DNA of 38,384 bases, taken from assembly GCA_023396365.1 (NCBI GenBank), contig JAEWWL010000033.1, positions 1 to 38,384 on the forward strand, written 5' to 3'. A program made the position numbers and the translations under genes. The DNA is from Methanobacteriota archaeon. GTDB taxonomy: Archaea; Halobacteriota; Methanomicrobia; Methanomicrobiales; Methanomicrobiaceae. The notes beneath the pieces were generated by a model. It saw nothing but the letters and a program-made list of their open reading frames with translations. It had not been told where the DNA came from and did not search any database. This document shows positions 25,392 through 33,047 of this stretch, piece by piece (within the stretch, counting starts at the first letter, position 1; every line of letters begins with the position of its first letter).

Positions 25392-25997
25392 TTAATCTTC
25401 GTCGTCCTGATCGCCCCTTACAACCCTTGCAACTGTTATTGCCAGGTTCGGGCAGGTTTTTTCGCATGTTTTGCAGCCTGTGCATTTCTCAGGGTGCATG
25501 ATTGTTAATTTTGAATTTTTAACGCGCATTATAACATCATCGCTTTTGGATGTGCCGTTGTATGCAAGCTCAGGGTCAATTAACTTGTTCACCGGGCATG
25601 CCACAGAGCAGTTTCCGCATTTCATGCACAGGCTGTCGTTTACGTTTAAGTAATAGATTGCAAGAAACGAAGTCTTATCCTTTTCATTCTGCTCAAGAAT
25701 TCTTCCTGACGCCAAAACATTGTCCGGACATGCCTCAACGCAAAGCCCGCAGCGTATGCAGTGCCCTTTGTAGATTACAGGCGCCCATTTGCCCTCTTCG
25801 TTTTTTAAGACCTCAATTGCGCCGGGTGCAGGGCAGATCATCATGCATCTTAACTCATGAGTGCACTCGGCTCCCGTAAGATGCGGATAATCCCTAAAAT
25901 GCGGCGGTGCATCAAGAGGCGCAGTCTTCGCAAAGAAAAACTTTTCAATCCATTCCGGCCTTAGGAACTCTTTTATGTAGCAGAGCAGTGAATTCAT
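25392..25997 (-). CDS. Polyferredoxin of the Eha hydrogenase
   Basis: 201 residues. Three complete CxxCxxCxxxCP motifs: C80/83/86/90, C124/127/130/134 and C172/175/178/182, plus a loose N-terminal set C45/51/55 that may hold a fourth cluster. The tail is acidic (GDQDDED). As last gene of the eha operon it is likely to pass electrons between the hydrogenase module and soluble ferredoxin. It could be EhaP or EhaQ; I cannot decide. Starts 6 bases after the ehaO stop. Confidence 0.85.
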   Translation of the reverse strand: MNSLLCYIKEFLRPEWIEKFFFAKTAPLDAPPHFRDYPHLTGAECTHELRCMMICPAPGAIEVLKNEEGKWAPVIYKGHCIRCGLCVEACPDNVLASGRILEQNEKDKTSFLAIYYLNVNDSLCMKCGNCSVACPVNKLIDPELAYNGTSKSDDVIMRVKNSKLTIMHPEKCTGCKTCEKTCPNLAITVARVVRGDQDDED

Positions 25998-26003
25998 AAA
26001 TTC

Positions 26004-27089
26004 TTACCTCTCGTTGCATGCGATGCAGGGATCTGAGCTGATAAACGTTGATGTCACATCAGCTGCTGAGTCAACACCTGTCAGCATATGGTGCGCACAT
26101 GCCTCTATGTTCATAATGGACGGTGTCTGAATGGCAATCTCCAAAACCCTTCCGTAACTGTCAGTTTTGACATGGTATGTAAGCTCTCCTCTCGGCGCTT
26201 CACCAATCCATGTAAACTCACCTTCGCTAACTTTTTCATCGTTTCGGATTTTGCCCTTTGGAAGTTCTCTTAAGCACTTTCTGATAAGCTCAATGCTTTG
26301 GAAAACCTCTTTAAACCTGACCATAATCCTTGCATAGTTGTCGCATGTGTCCATGACAACAGGAGTGAATCCAAGTTCAATATAGGTCGGATGATTCATT
26401 CTCTGATCGACTGCTATATTGCTTGCACGTGCTGTCGGGCCTACGGCGTGGGACAATTGCGCATCCTCTTTTGTTAAAATTCCGACATCTTTGCTTCGAA
26501 GTGCAATCAAAGGCCCGCTCTCAAACATATTTACAAACCGCTTTAAGTCTTTTTCAGTTTTATCCATTGCAAGACTCAGAGTCTTTGCATCTTCGTCATT
26601 TAAGTCAAAGCGGACGCCGCCCGGAATTATGTATGCACAGGTAATCCTTGCGCCGGTTATCAGCTCAAGCTGATCAATTGCGGTTTCACGAAGGTTTATC
26701 AGATACATCGCAAGGGTTTCGTGCTCGATTGTATAGCAGTATGAGTAGTTTGCAAGAAGATGCGACTGCATCCTGTCGAGCTCGTTTACGATTACCCTAA
26801 GATATGCGGCTCTTTTTGGAACAGAGATATTGCTTATCCTCTCGACTGTTTCAATAAAGACCATGTTGTGAATAACAGAGCATATGCCGCAGATTCTCTC
26901 GGCCAGAAACATGACCTCCTGCCACGGTCTTCCAACCATTATTCTTTCAATGCCCTTTTTGACATAGCCAAGCTCAACCTCGGCTCTTAAGACTCTTTCA
27001 CCGGAGGTTTCACATTTAATTCTTGCAGGCTCCTTAAAGCACGGATGCACAGGGCCGATTGGAAGCGATACGTCAACTGTTTTCTTCAT
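26004..27089 (-). CDS. ehaO: Energy-converting hydrogenase A, large (NiFe) subunit
   Basis: 361 residues. Both nickel-ligand motifs are intact: C67-G-I-C70 in 'ERICGICSV' and D353-P-C355-I-A-C358 near the C-terminus. The chain ends three residues after the last cysteine, so there is no C-terminal extension to be cleaved. Start: ATG at 27089, overlapping the ehaN stop as ATGA, with GGAGG 9 bases upstream; an in-frame start further upstream (27122) would add 11 residues inside ehaN and is unlikely. Catalytic subunit where H2 is split on the cytoplasmic side. Confidence 0.93.
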   Translation of the reverse strand: MKKTVDVSLPIGPVHPCFKEPARIKCETSGERVLRAEVELGYVKKGIERIMVGRPWQEVMFLAERICGICSVIHNMVFIETVERISNISVPKRAAYLRVIVNELDRMQSHLLANYSYCYTIEHETLAMYLINLRETAIDQLELITGARITCAYIIPGGVRFDLNDEDAKTLSLAMDKTEKDLKRFVNMFESGPLIALRSKDVGILTKEDAQLSHAVGPTARASNIAVDQRMNHPTYIELGFTPVVMDTCDNYARIMVRFKEVFQSIELIRKCLRELPKGKIRNDEKVSEGEFTWIGEAPRGELTYHVKTDSYGRVLEIAIQTPSIMNIEACAHHMLTGVDSAADVTSTFISSDPCIACNER

Positions 27090-27631
27090 TTTTTCTGCCC
27101 TCCGCTTATCTGCCCTCCGCACTTTTTAACACCAACACTCTGCCCACTGCTTTTTTCGCCCTCTGTTTTCCCTCTGCCGCTCTTTTTCTTCTCGTAATCC
27201 AAAAAGACAACTGGCGCAAGTTTGAGGATTGTCTCAATAATCTCTGTCGGACGCGGCGGACAGCCGGGAACTGATGCTGCAACCGGGATGTGCTTTGAAA
27301 CCGGAGGGTTGACAAAGCTTCCCCTTCTGTTAAAAGTGCAGCCTGATACAGGGCAGTTTCCAATTGTAATTGCGGCTTTGGGCTCAGGGATCATATCCCA
27401 TACATCCTTAAGCTTATCCTCCCACTGCTCGCAGAACGCTCCTGTAACAAGAAGAATGTCTGCATCACGCGGGTTGTTGTGGACATAGATTCCGTACTGC
27501 TCGATGTCGTAGCGTGGTGCAAGGCAGGCTAAAATTTCAATGTCGCAGCCGTTGCATGATCCGACATTTACATAGCAGACGTGAATAGAACGCTGCCTGA
27601 CTTTATTTTTTATCGACTGTATTATGCCCAT
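27086..27631 (-). CDS. ehaN: Energy-converting hydrogenase A, small subunit
   Basis: 181 residues. The proximal [4Fe-4S] ligands are C26, C29, C93 and C124 ('VGSCNGCD', 'GNCPVSGC', 'VPGCPPRP'), as in NuoB/EchC-type subunits. The last 35 residues are a low-complexity Lys/Gly/Ser tail (KKKSGRGKTEGEKSSG, then CGGQISGGQKK) not expected in the family. The tail is built from duplicated DNA that also carries the ehaO ribosome site. GGGAGG lies 9 bases before the ATG. Overlaps ehaM by 10 bases. Confidence 0.9.
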   Translation of the reverse strand: MGIIQSIKNKVRQRSIHVCYVNVGSCNGCDIEILACLAPRYDIEQYGIYVHNNPRDADILLVTGAFCEQWEDKLKDVWDMIPEPKAAITIGNCPVSGCTFNRRGSFVNPPVSKHIPVAASVPGCPPRPTEIIETILKLAPVVFLDYEKKKSGRGKTEGEKSSGQSVGVKKCGGQISGGQKK

Positions 27632-28017
27632 TTCAAAAAGGCCTCCCTTAACATCTCTTTTCCTGCCTTTACCGCCTCGTCTTCACTAAGTCCTGAAATT
27701 TTTAGCTCTTCGCAGGACTCTTTTATTCTTAGCGCATCAGAATCTGAAAGAACCGGGATGTGCTCTGTAAAAAGTTTAAGACAGAGCTTTTCTGATAATT
27801 TGTCATCACTATATCCTGCGGCATCCTTCCAGGAGTTGTAGCGTGCGGGAATGTTTTCAAGAAATGACATGTCAAGCTTTTCAATCAGAACCATTCTAAG
27901 CTCCTGGACGTTCATATCAAGGCATTCTGAAAGCTTAGCTATGACCCTGTCATGCATCGGGCAGGTTATTATTTTGTATTTCATGCCGAAGAGATCTTTT
28001 TCATAAATATATTCCAT
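27622..28017 (-). CDS. ehaM: Eha subunit M (DUF1959)
   Basis: 131 residues, soluble and helical, with acidic and basic heptad-like stretches and no cofactor motif. It occupies the position of EhaM (DUF1959), directly before the small subunit, and its N-terminal 'YKIITCPMHDRVIAKLSECL' agrees with a cytoplasmic accessory subunit. It starts 12 bases after the upstream membrane gene. Function within the complex is unknown. Confidence 0.75.
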   Translation of the reverse strand: MEYIYEKDLFGMKYKIITCPMHDRVIAKLSECLDMNVQELRMVLIEKLDMSFLENIPARYNSWKDAAGYSDDKLSEKLCLKLFTEHIPVLSDSDALRIKESCEELKISGLSEDEAVKAGKEMLREAFLKWA

Positions 28018-28029
28018 CGTAAACCCCCC

Positions 28030-28278
28030 TCATAAAACCCCTGATGCCTTTAACAATCCGTACAGAATGAATAAATAAATGCAGCCCCAGATTGCGGCCA
28101 TCTCTATGCATCTTAAGCCCTCTTCTGATTTTACAAAAAAAAGAGCGGCAAGTATTCCAAAAACAGCCAAAAGTGCGGCCATCTGAACAAAAATCTCAGG
28201 TTTTGCTGCATACTGCCAGAATGCTATTGCAGCGTATGCAATAAGCCCCAAAATTAAAGCCTGCTGAATTTTATTCAT
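28030..28278 (-). CDS. ehaL: Eha small membrane subunit (EhaL- or EhaK-like)
   Basis: 82 residues with three hydrophobic helices (about 7-23, 28-48 and 58-78) and no motifs. Start ATG at 28278 overlaps the ehaJ stop by 4 bases, with GGTGAT just upstream. A longer frame reaching 28431 lies wholly inside ehaJ and is an artefact. Named by position between J and M; only one gene lies there although two (K and L) are usual, so the letter is uncertain. Confidence 0.6.
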   Translation of the reverse strand: MNKIQQALILGLIAYAAIAFWQYAAKPEIFVQMAALLAVFGILAALFFVKSEEGLRCIEMAAIWGCIYLFILYGLLKASGVL

Positions 28279-29120
28279 AACATCACCCCGAGAATTACTG
28301 CATAGACAATTACAATTAAAATAATTCCAATCTGGATTGTTACGGCATCGTAAGGCGAAAGCATGGGTGTTATCGCACAGATAAACGACATCGACGCAAG
28401 GAGGGCGAGTGATAGCAGAACAAGCATCCAAAACGGCATTGCGCCGATGAACAATGTGACAAAAACTGCAAGAAGAACAAAAGTCTTTATTGCAAAGCCG
28501 ACCTCAAGCCCTGCCCTCCAGACTCCGAAATGCTCTGTTTTGTTTCCGCTTACAATCTCTTTTGCCTCAATTATTCCAAACGGGCTGTAAGGAACTTTTG
28601 AGAGCACAATTGTGTACATTGCAATCGCAACAGGAAACGCAGTTATTAACAAAATTTTGTTCTGCGCCTGAAAAGCCGTTATGTCAGATATCATAAGCGA
28701 TCCTGTAATCAGATAGATTAGCGCAATTGAGGCGATTAGCGGAATCTCGGATGCGGCTGAGATGACTGATCTTATTGCGCCGAACTTGCCGTAGGGCGAT
28801 CCTGATGAAAGACCAAGACCGTGCTCGGTAATTTTATGGAGAAGGTATACTCCAAAGATTATCAGAAGGCTTCCGCCGGTTAACAAAACGTAAAGAGCTC
28901 CTGACCATATTGCAATTACAGCGGCAACTATTGCCATGAAAAGCACATGGGATGCTGTTTTTGGAATCCATGTCTGCTTAAATGAGAACTTAAGCACATG
29001 AAGTATCTCCTGCCACACCGGAGGCCCCGGCCTTGTCTGGATTCTTGCAATGGTTTTTCTGTGGATTCCGTGAAACATCAGACCCGCAAACACTGCAAAT
29101 ATCAGGTATAGAAGAAACAT
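28275..29120 (-). CDS. ehaJ: Eha membrane subunit J (NuoH/HyfC-like)
   Basis: 281 residues, about eight membrane helices. The N-terminal 'HGIHRKTIARIQTRPGPPVW' loop is the NuoH-family hallmark on the cytoplasmic face (quinone- or cluster-facing in complex I), followed by 'GSPYGKFGAIRSVISAASEIP' and 'VPYSPFGIIEAKEIVSGNKTE'. It anchors the hydrogenase module to the ion-translocating membrane arm. One base separates it from ehaI. Confidence 0.85.
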   Translation of the reverse strand: MFLLYLIFAVFAGLMFHGIHRKTIARIQTRPGPPVWQEILHVLKFSFKQTWIPKTASHVLFMAIVAAVIAIWSGALYVLLTGGSLLIIFGVYLLHKITEHGLGLSSGSPYGKFGAIRSVISAASEIPLIASIALIYLITGSLMISDITAFQAQNKILLITAFPVAIAMYTIVLSKVPYSPFGIIEAKEIVSGNKTEHFGVWRAGLEVGFAIKTFVLLAVFVTLFIGAMPFWMLVLLSLALLASMSFICAITPMLSPYDAVTIQIGIILIVIVYAVILGVML

Positions 29121-29121
29121 T

Positions 29122-29325
29122 TCAATAACCTATAAAGGGGTAATCCCCATCTTTGTCCGATTCCTTACAGTACATTCCAAGTGATATTACAAACACCGGA
29201 AAAGACAAAACGATTATTAAAGCGCATATCCACTCCTCTAAGTAGTTAAAGACCGATAAAACTGCGGAGGCTGCAAGGATTAGAGCTGATATTGCAAGTA
29301 CTGCCTTTATGCTTTTCTTTTTCAT
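29122..29325 (-). CDS. ehaI: Eha small membrane subunit I
   Basis: 67 residues with two hydrophobic helices (about 8-24 and 32-52), ending in the polar tail 'CKESDKDGDYPFIGY'. No known domain. Named from its place between H and J; EhaI is of this size. Five bases separate it from ehaH. Confidence 0.65.
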   Translation of the reverse strand: MKKKSIKAVLAISALILAASAVLSVFNYLEEWICALIIVLSFPVFVISLGMYCKESDKDGDYPFIGY

Positions 29326-29330
29326 TTATA

Positions 29331-29999
29331 TCACATCGAAATTACTATCTCTATCACTCTGAGAAACAGAACAAGCGAGCTTACATGCACCATTAATATA
29401 TATGGTGCACCGGGAGCACGTGTAATCTCTGCCTTTGCAACGTATACAGGCGCCATTCCTTCTGCCAAAACTCCTATTACCAGCAGAAGCTTTGCAAAAA
29501 GCGGAACTGAAACGGCGGCTGTGAACAATACCCACATGCTGAGTGTTCCGCATGTTGCAAGAATTATTGCAGCACCGCCAAAGAGCGGCAGTGTGCCGAT
29601 CATTGCAAGTATTCCGTACTCATAGGCGTTGTCGAGGATGTGTTTGTTTTTAATAGATGCAACAATTCCTATGTTTGCAATGCCTGCCATTGCAGTAAAG
29701 AGCGTGAAGTTGAATACATCGCCTGATAAGACTCCGCCCATCGTTGCAAGTCCGCAGGCTGCGGCCATGAATCGCTGAAATCTCATCTGCTTTAGTGAGA
29801 TGTCTTTTGTGTAGTACGCATCACCGCCGAATGCAATGTCCACCTGCTTTTCAGGCTTTGAAATTAGTGCGATTATTGTAAAGACCAGCGCAAATACAAA
29901 TAATATTGCAGTGTAGGGCGTTAGGTAGTTTACAATGTCGCCAAAGGGAATGTATGTTAAAATCTGCCCTTCGATGCCGGTGTTTTCAAGCTCAAACAT
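29331..29999 (-). CDS. ehaH: Eha membrane subunit H (complex-I antiporter-like)
   Basis: 222 residues with about six helices: 'YTAILFVFALVFTIIALI' near 33, 'GDVFNFTLFTAMAGIANIGI' near 95 and 'YILMVHVSSLVLFLRVIEI' at the end. The central segment resembles the NuoL/M/N antiporter core in a reduced form. Overlaps ehaG by 8 bases. Likely part of the H+/Na+ channel. Confidence 0.75.
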   Translation of the reverse strand: MFELENTGIEGQILTYIPFGDIVNYLTPYTAILFVFALVFTIIALISKPEKQVDIAFGGDAYYTKDISLKQMRFQRFMAAACGLATMGGVLSGDVFNFTLFTAMAGIANIGIVASIKNKHILDNAYEYGILAMIGTLPLFGGAAIILATCGTLSMWVLFTAAVSVPLFAKLLLVIGVLAEGMAPVYVAKAEITRAPGAPYILMVHVSSLVLFLRVIEIVISM

Positions 30000-30603
30000 T
30001 TCTGCCGCCTCTCATTGTTCCGACAATTGAAATCTTTGCCGCAACTTTTGCAAATATTCCTGCTCCTGCAAGCATCACTGCAAAGAACCAGTACTGCGGT
30101 GCTGCCATGAATGTGATGAATGCAATAACCCACACTGCCCACGAATAGCCGCTTATTGTCTCAATAATCTCTGTTCTCTGTGTGTTTCCTTTGCACATGA
30201 AGTAAAACAAAAGTCCAAGTCCTGCAACAGCACCGCCTGTAAATCCTGAAAGGATGATTCCATAAATTAACATAACTGCTGATAAAATCCCCGGAGCACT
30301 CTGCATTATTTCAATCTCAGGAAGGTTTTTTGGCGCATTTACAAGTCCTTCCTTTTCAATGTATATTTCGGCAAGAGCTAATATTTCTGCAACTCCTACT
30401 ACAAGTCCGGGGAGGATTAGCGCTTCGGCAAGGTCTGTTCCGACAAGGGCAATTATTGCAAGGGCTATTATTTCCACTGCATCTGTCAGCAGCAGGCGGT
30501 GGAGTGCGTCCTTCTCCCGCATCATTGAAAAGAAGACAATGAATACGCATATGAGGGCAGCGCAGAGTCCAAACTGATATTCATCAAAGAATGAAAGCAT
30601 CAT
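29992..30603 (-). CDS. ehaG: Eha membrane subunit G
   Basis: 203 residues with about six hydrophobic helices, including 'LCAALICVFIVFFSMMREKD' near residue 12 and 'AVMLAGAGIFAKVAAKISIV' near the end. A strong, purine-rich ribosome site (GGAGGAGGGAGGAGG) precedes the ATG, inside the 3' end of ehaF; the genes overlap by 4 bases. Assigned by order and length. Confidence 0.75.
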   Translation of the reverse strand: MMLSFFDEYQFGLCAALICVFIVFFSMMREKDALHRLLLTDAVEIIALAIIALVGTDLAEALILPGLVVGVAEILALAEIYIEKEGLVNAPKNLPEIEIMQSAPGILSAVMLIYGIILSGFTGGAVAGLGLLFYFMCKGNTQRTEIIETISGYSWAVWVIAFITFMAAPQYWFFAVMLAGAGIFAKVAAKISIVGTMRGGRNV

Positions 30604-31058
30604 TCCTCCTCCCTCCTCCTGAACAGAAACATTGCTATTGAAAATGCAATAAATAAAATTGCAGTCTCGGCTATTGTGTCAAGCCCCCTTGTGCTGTATA
30701 ATATCTCATCGATGATGCCTCCGGGGTGGGATACAATTGTTGTTCCGGCATAAAGTGTGTTTTGTGCAAGCATTAGCGAGAAGGGAGTTAAGTATGCAGT
30801 AACATATCCAAGATATGCTGAGTTGTCCGGATACTGGGCAATAACTTCTGCTTTTTCAAAGGGCTCACCCCCTCTGCTGTACGGGTTTAGCGGATCATTA
30901 ATGTCTGTCTCTTTTGGGTAGAGCTGGTTTTCTTCATAGAATGTGAACGGAAGAGAAGCAATTGCAATTATTGAAACTATTATTACAAGGAGTGAGTAGA
31001 CGCTTACTAAGTTGTTGTGGTTCTGAAGAATTTTTGAGATTTTTCGAATTGAACTCAT
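30600..31058 (-). CDS. ehaF: Eha membrane subunit F
   Basis: 152 residues. One helix near residues 20-40, a polar loop 'EENQLYPKETDINDPLNPYS' around 50-70, and two C-terminal helices before 'RRREEE'. ATG at 31058 follows the ehaE stop by one base; the alternative TTG at 31079 would add seven residues within ehaE and is less likely. Assigned by order and length. Confidence 0.7.
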   Translation of the reverse strand: MSSIRKISKILQNHNNLVSVYSLLVIIVSIIAIASLPFTFYEENQLYPKETDINDPLNPYSRGGEPFEKAEVIAQYPDNSAYLGYVTAYLTPFSLMLAQNTLYAGTTIVSHPGGIIDEILYSTRGLDTIAETAILFIAFSIAMFLFRRREEE

Positions 31059-31059
31059 T

Positions 31060-31293
31060 TTAAGCCTCACTCCTTTCAAGCACTCTTACAAGAACGAATG
31101 TGCTTATTGCAGTCACTGCGGCAAATGTGAGAAGTGCGAGTGTTTCGCTGTATGAGAGCATTATAAGCAAAAGCCCAAAGCCTGCTATCTCAAGATTGAT
31201 AAGCCGGTTTATGTAGGTTTTCGGGTCCGGAAACGCTGATGCCAAAGAGCCGATAAGAAGTATTCCAAGTCCTAAGAGGAAGAGAGGCGTCAT
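31060..31293 (-). CDS. ehaE: Eha small membrane subunit E
   Basis: 77 residues with two or three helices: 'PLFLLGLGILLIGSLASAF' at the start and 'AGFGLLLIMLSYSETLALLT' in the middle. The ATG at 31293 forms an ATGA overlap with the ehaD stop and lies 8 bases after a GGAGG box; a GTG three codons upstream is possible but too close to that box. Confidence 0.7.
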   Translation of the reverse strand: MTPLFLLGLGILLIGSLASAFPDPKTYINRLINLEIAGFGLLLIMLSYSETLALLTFAAVTAISTFVLVRVLERSEA

Positions 31294-31520
31294 CTGGTGC
31301 ACCTCCTTACTGCGTTTAGCAAAATTATCGTAGTCATCGGAATAATCAGCGATAAAGCGATTGCAACATCCAAAAATCCCGCTGCCGCAATGAAAGGAAT
31401 TATGCCTGCGAAAAGTATTCCAAGAGAGATTAACTTGTCATACGGGTCTTTTTGGAGTGCTGCTGCAGATGCTCCCATAACTGCGACTGCAGAGAGAATA
31501 ATTAAAAGGATATCTGCCAT
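31290..31520 (-). CDS. ehaD: Eha small membrane subunit D
   Basis: 76 residues, about three helices ('ILLIILSAVAVMGASAAAL' at the start; 'GILFAGIIPFIAAAGFLDVA' and 'IALSLIIPMTTIILLNAVRR' later). ATG at 31520 lies one base after the ehaC stop and shortly after GAGGAG. An upstream start at 31544 would overlap ehaC by 23 bases and is less likely. Resembles MnhC/MbhC-type small antiporter subunits in plan only. Confidence 0.7.
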   Translation of the reverse strand: MADILLIILSAVAVMGASAAALQKDPYDKLISLGILFAGIIPFIAAAGFLDVAIALSLIIPMTTIILLNAVRRCTR

Positions 31521-31521
31521 T

Positions 31522-31761
31522 TTACTCTTCACTCCTCTTTGCAATTGTGCTTGCTATTGCGTTTGACTCAAGCGTTGCCCCGATGAAGTATGCAGCGGCT
31601 GCCAAAAGTCCCGCGGGGGCCGGCATTAACAGAGCGATAAGCCCTGCTATTGCAAAGTTAAGCACGTTTAGGAATGGAAGCTTTAGGAGTGTATTCTTTT
31701 CTGCCAGGGTTCTTGCTGCCGCATAAAATGCGACCGCTGCACAGATGTATACAGCAATCAC
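31522..31761 (-). CDS. ehaC: Eha small membrane subunit C
   Basis: 79 residues, mostly hydrophobic: 'VYICAAVAFYAAARTLAEK' at the N-terminus, then 'LNFAIAGLIALLMPAPAGLL' and 'AAYFIGATLESNAIASTIAK'. 4-base ATGA overlap with ehaB. Assigned from order and length. Confidence 0.7.
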   Translation of the reverse strand: MIAVYICAAVAFYAAARTLAEKNTLLKLPFLNVLNFAIAGLIALLMPAPAGLLAAAAYFIGATLESNAIASTIAKRSEE

Positions 31762-32252
31762 TCTTTTATCCTCCAGAGTTTTCCGAGTAGTCTGCCGGCG
31801 TGTTTGTGTGAGATGCCCTGTATTGTGAGTATTGCAATTACAATTCCTGCGATGAACTGCTCAGGCGTAAATCCTGCATATTCTGTCAGTGCATATACTG
31901 CAAATGTGGCAAGAACTGCCCCTGTTGTTCCGGCATAGCCTTTGTCATGGCAGATTCTGTTTCCGATAAAGACCATTGCGGCGGCTGCGAGCCCTCCGGG
32001 GATTCCTGCAATATATACTCCGCATGCTGCCAGGAGAAATCCGGCCGATGCGTCTGGCGAGGATACGATGTTTCCCATCATGTATCCGCCGTGAATATTG
32101 CCGCCGGCCTTTTCTATCTCTTTGCCGATTGCCCGTGCACCGCTTACCCCTCCGTCTTTTGGAAGAGAGAATATTATGTCAACGGCTGTAAAGAGAATCC
32201 AGGCGACCGCAAAAGCCACAATTATGTGCGCTGTTTCGGTAAGCATATCCAA
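31758..32252 (-). CDS. ehaB: Eha membrane subunit B, first gene of the operon
   Basis: 164 residues, about four helices with a polar, glycine-rich loop 'EKAGGNIHGGYMMGN' at 47-61. The start is taken as TTG at 32252, because GGAG lies 8 bases before it but 14 before the ATG at 32246. It begins the operon: the 530 bases upstream carry no further membrane gene, so ehaA is not at its usual place. Assigned as EhaB by size and by being followed by C-J in order. Confidence 0.7.
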   Translation of the reverse strand: MDMLTETAHIIVAFAVAWILFTAVDIIFSLPKDGGVSGARAIGKEIEKAGGNIHGGYMMGNIVSSPDASAGFLLAACGVYIAGIPGGLAAAAMVFIGNRICHDKGYAGTTGAVLATFAVYALTEYAGFTPEQFIAGIVIAILTIQGISHKHAGRLLGKLWRIKE

Positions 32253-32744
32253 TTCATAATCTCCGGTATAAATTCTTTATTTTTGGCTGAATGATAAAGG
32301 TTTTGATTAATACCCCTTTTTGCCTTTATTTTAATTCAGTCTGATTTAATGTTATATTCTGGTGCATTATCCTATATTATGATAGCAGGAATTTTTTTGT
32401 GCCCGTGCTTTTTTTTAGTTAATTATCTTTGGTTGTTTTTTTGTATTTGAAAAGTAAAAGTTTTAGCAAAAGTTTGCAGGCATTTTAATATCCGGCTTAT
32501 ATTTTTAGAAGTTTGTTTTAAAACGCGCCTGAATTTAATTTTTGGTTTCATCAGATAAAAATTCATTATGTCTTTGGCCCGACTGTCTTTTCATGCAGTC
32601 TTTAGTCATTTTGTATTTTGGCATAATGTATTTTTAAAAAATTTTTGTGTTCATCTGCAAACATATCAATTAATAACTTTTACAGTTCTAAATTAAATCT
32701 GCAAAATTCAAAGGATACATTTGCAGTGCAAAAAAGTATTTTTT
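32253..32744. other. Gene-free AT-rich region between eha and tRNA-Leu
   Basis: About 490 bases rich in A and T with many short T-runs and no convincing frame; the longest (from the ATG at 32566, 42 codons) looks random. It must contain the eha promoter: on the minus strand TTTATC near 32295 and TTTATA near 32268 are the only TATA-like stretches close to ehaB. Confidence 0.5.
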
Positions 32745-32777
32745 AATCTTTGTATAATCTTTGGATAATCTTTGTAT
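32745..32777. repeat. Three 11-bp repeats in the tRNA-Leu promoter region
   Basis: AATCTTTGTAT, AATCTTTGGAT and AATCTTTGTAT follow head to tail and end five bases before the tRNA. Each contains a TATA-like TTTGTATA or its variant, so the tRNA promoter box is triplicated. The copy ending near 32757 is at a plausible distance (about 26 bases) for TATA function. Confidence 0.7.
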
Positions 32778-32782
32778 ATTGT

Positions 32783-32865
32783 GCGAGGGTTGCCGAGCTG
32801 GTCAAAGGCGCAAGGCTTAGGACCTTGTCTTTAGTAGTTCGCAGGTTCGAATCCTGCCTCTCGCA
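32783..32865 (+). tRNA. tRNA-Leu (anticodon UAG)
   Basis: Acceptor stem GCGAGGG (32783-32789) pairs with CTCTCGC (32858-32864) with one G-U, discriminator A. Anticodon arm CAAGG-CTTAGGA-CCTTG gives anticodon TAG; there is a long variable arm (class II, expected of Leu) and T-arm GCAGG-TTCGAAT-CCTGC. No CCA is encoded and there is no intron. A T-run follows directly and can terminate transcription. Confidence 0.95.
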
Positions 32866-33047
32866 TTTTTGTTTTTGTTTAAGGTAGATGTTCGTGATAT
32901 TTTGAACTCTTTTGGAAACCTCACAATGGTCAGAAAAGTTATTTAAGAAGTGACACTTTTTTCATATTTATCGATCTCCGAGAGAATTATTCAACGAATT
33001 AAAATAGTATCCATTTAAATAGAATTCTATGAGAGTTGAGATAAAAT

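Noticed and set aside
25156..25395. 79-aa plus-strand frame across the zinc-microprotein gene
   Set aside because: Antisense shadow of the Cys-rich gene followed by AT-rich non-coding translation; no ribosome site and biased residues.
28279..28431. N-terminal extension of the small Eha membrane gene
   Set aside because: Lies entirely inside ehaJ in another frame; an ATG at 28278 with GGTGAT just upstream and a 4-base overlap fits the operon.
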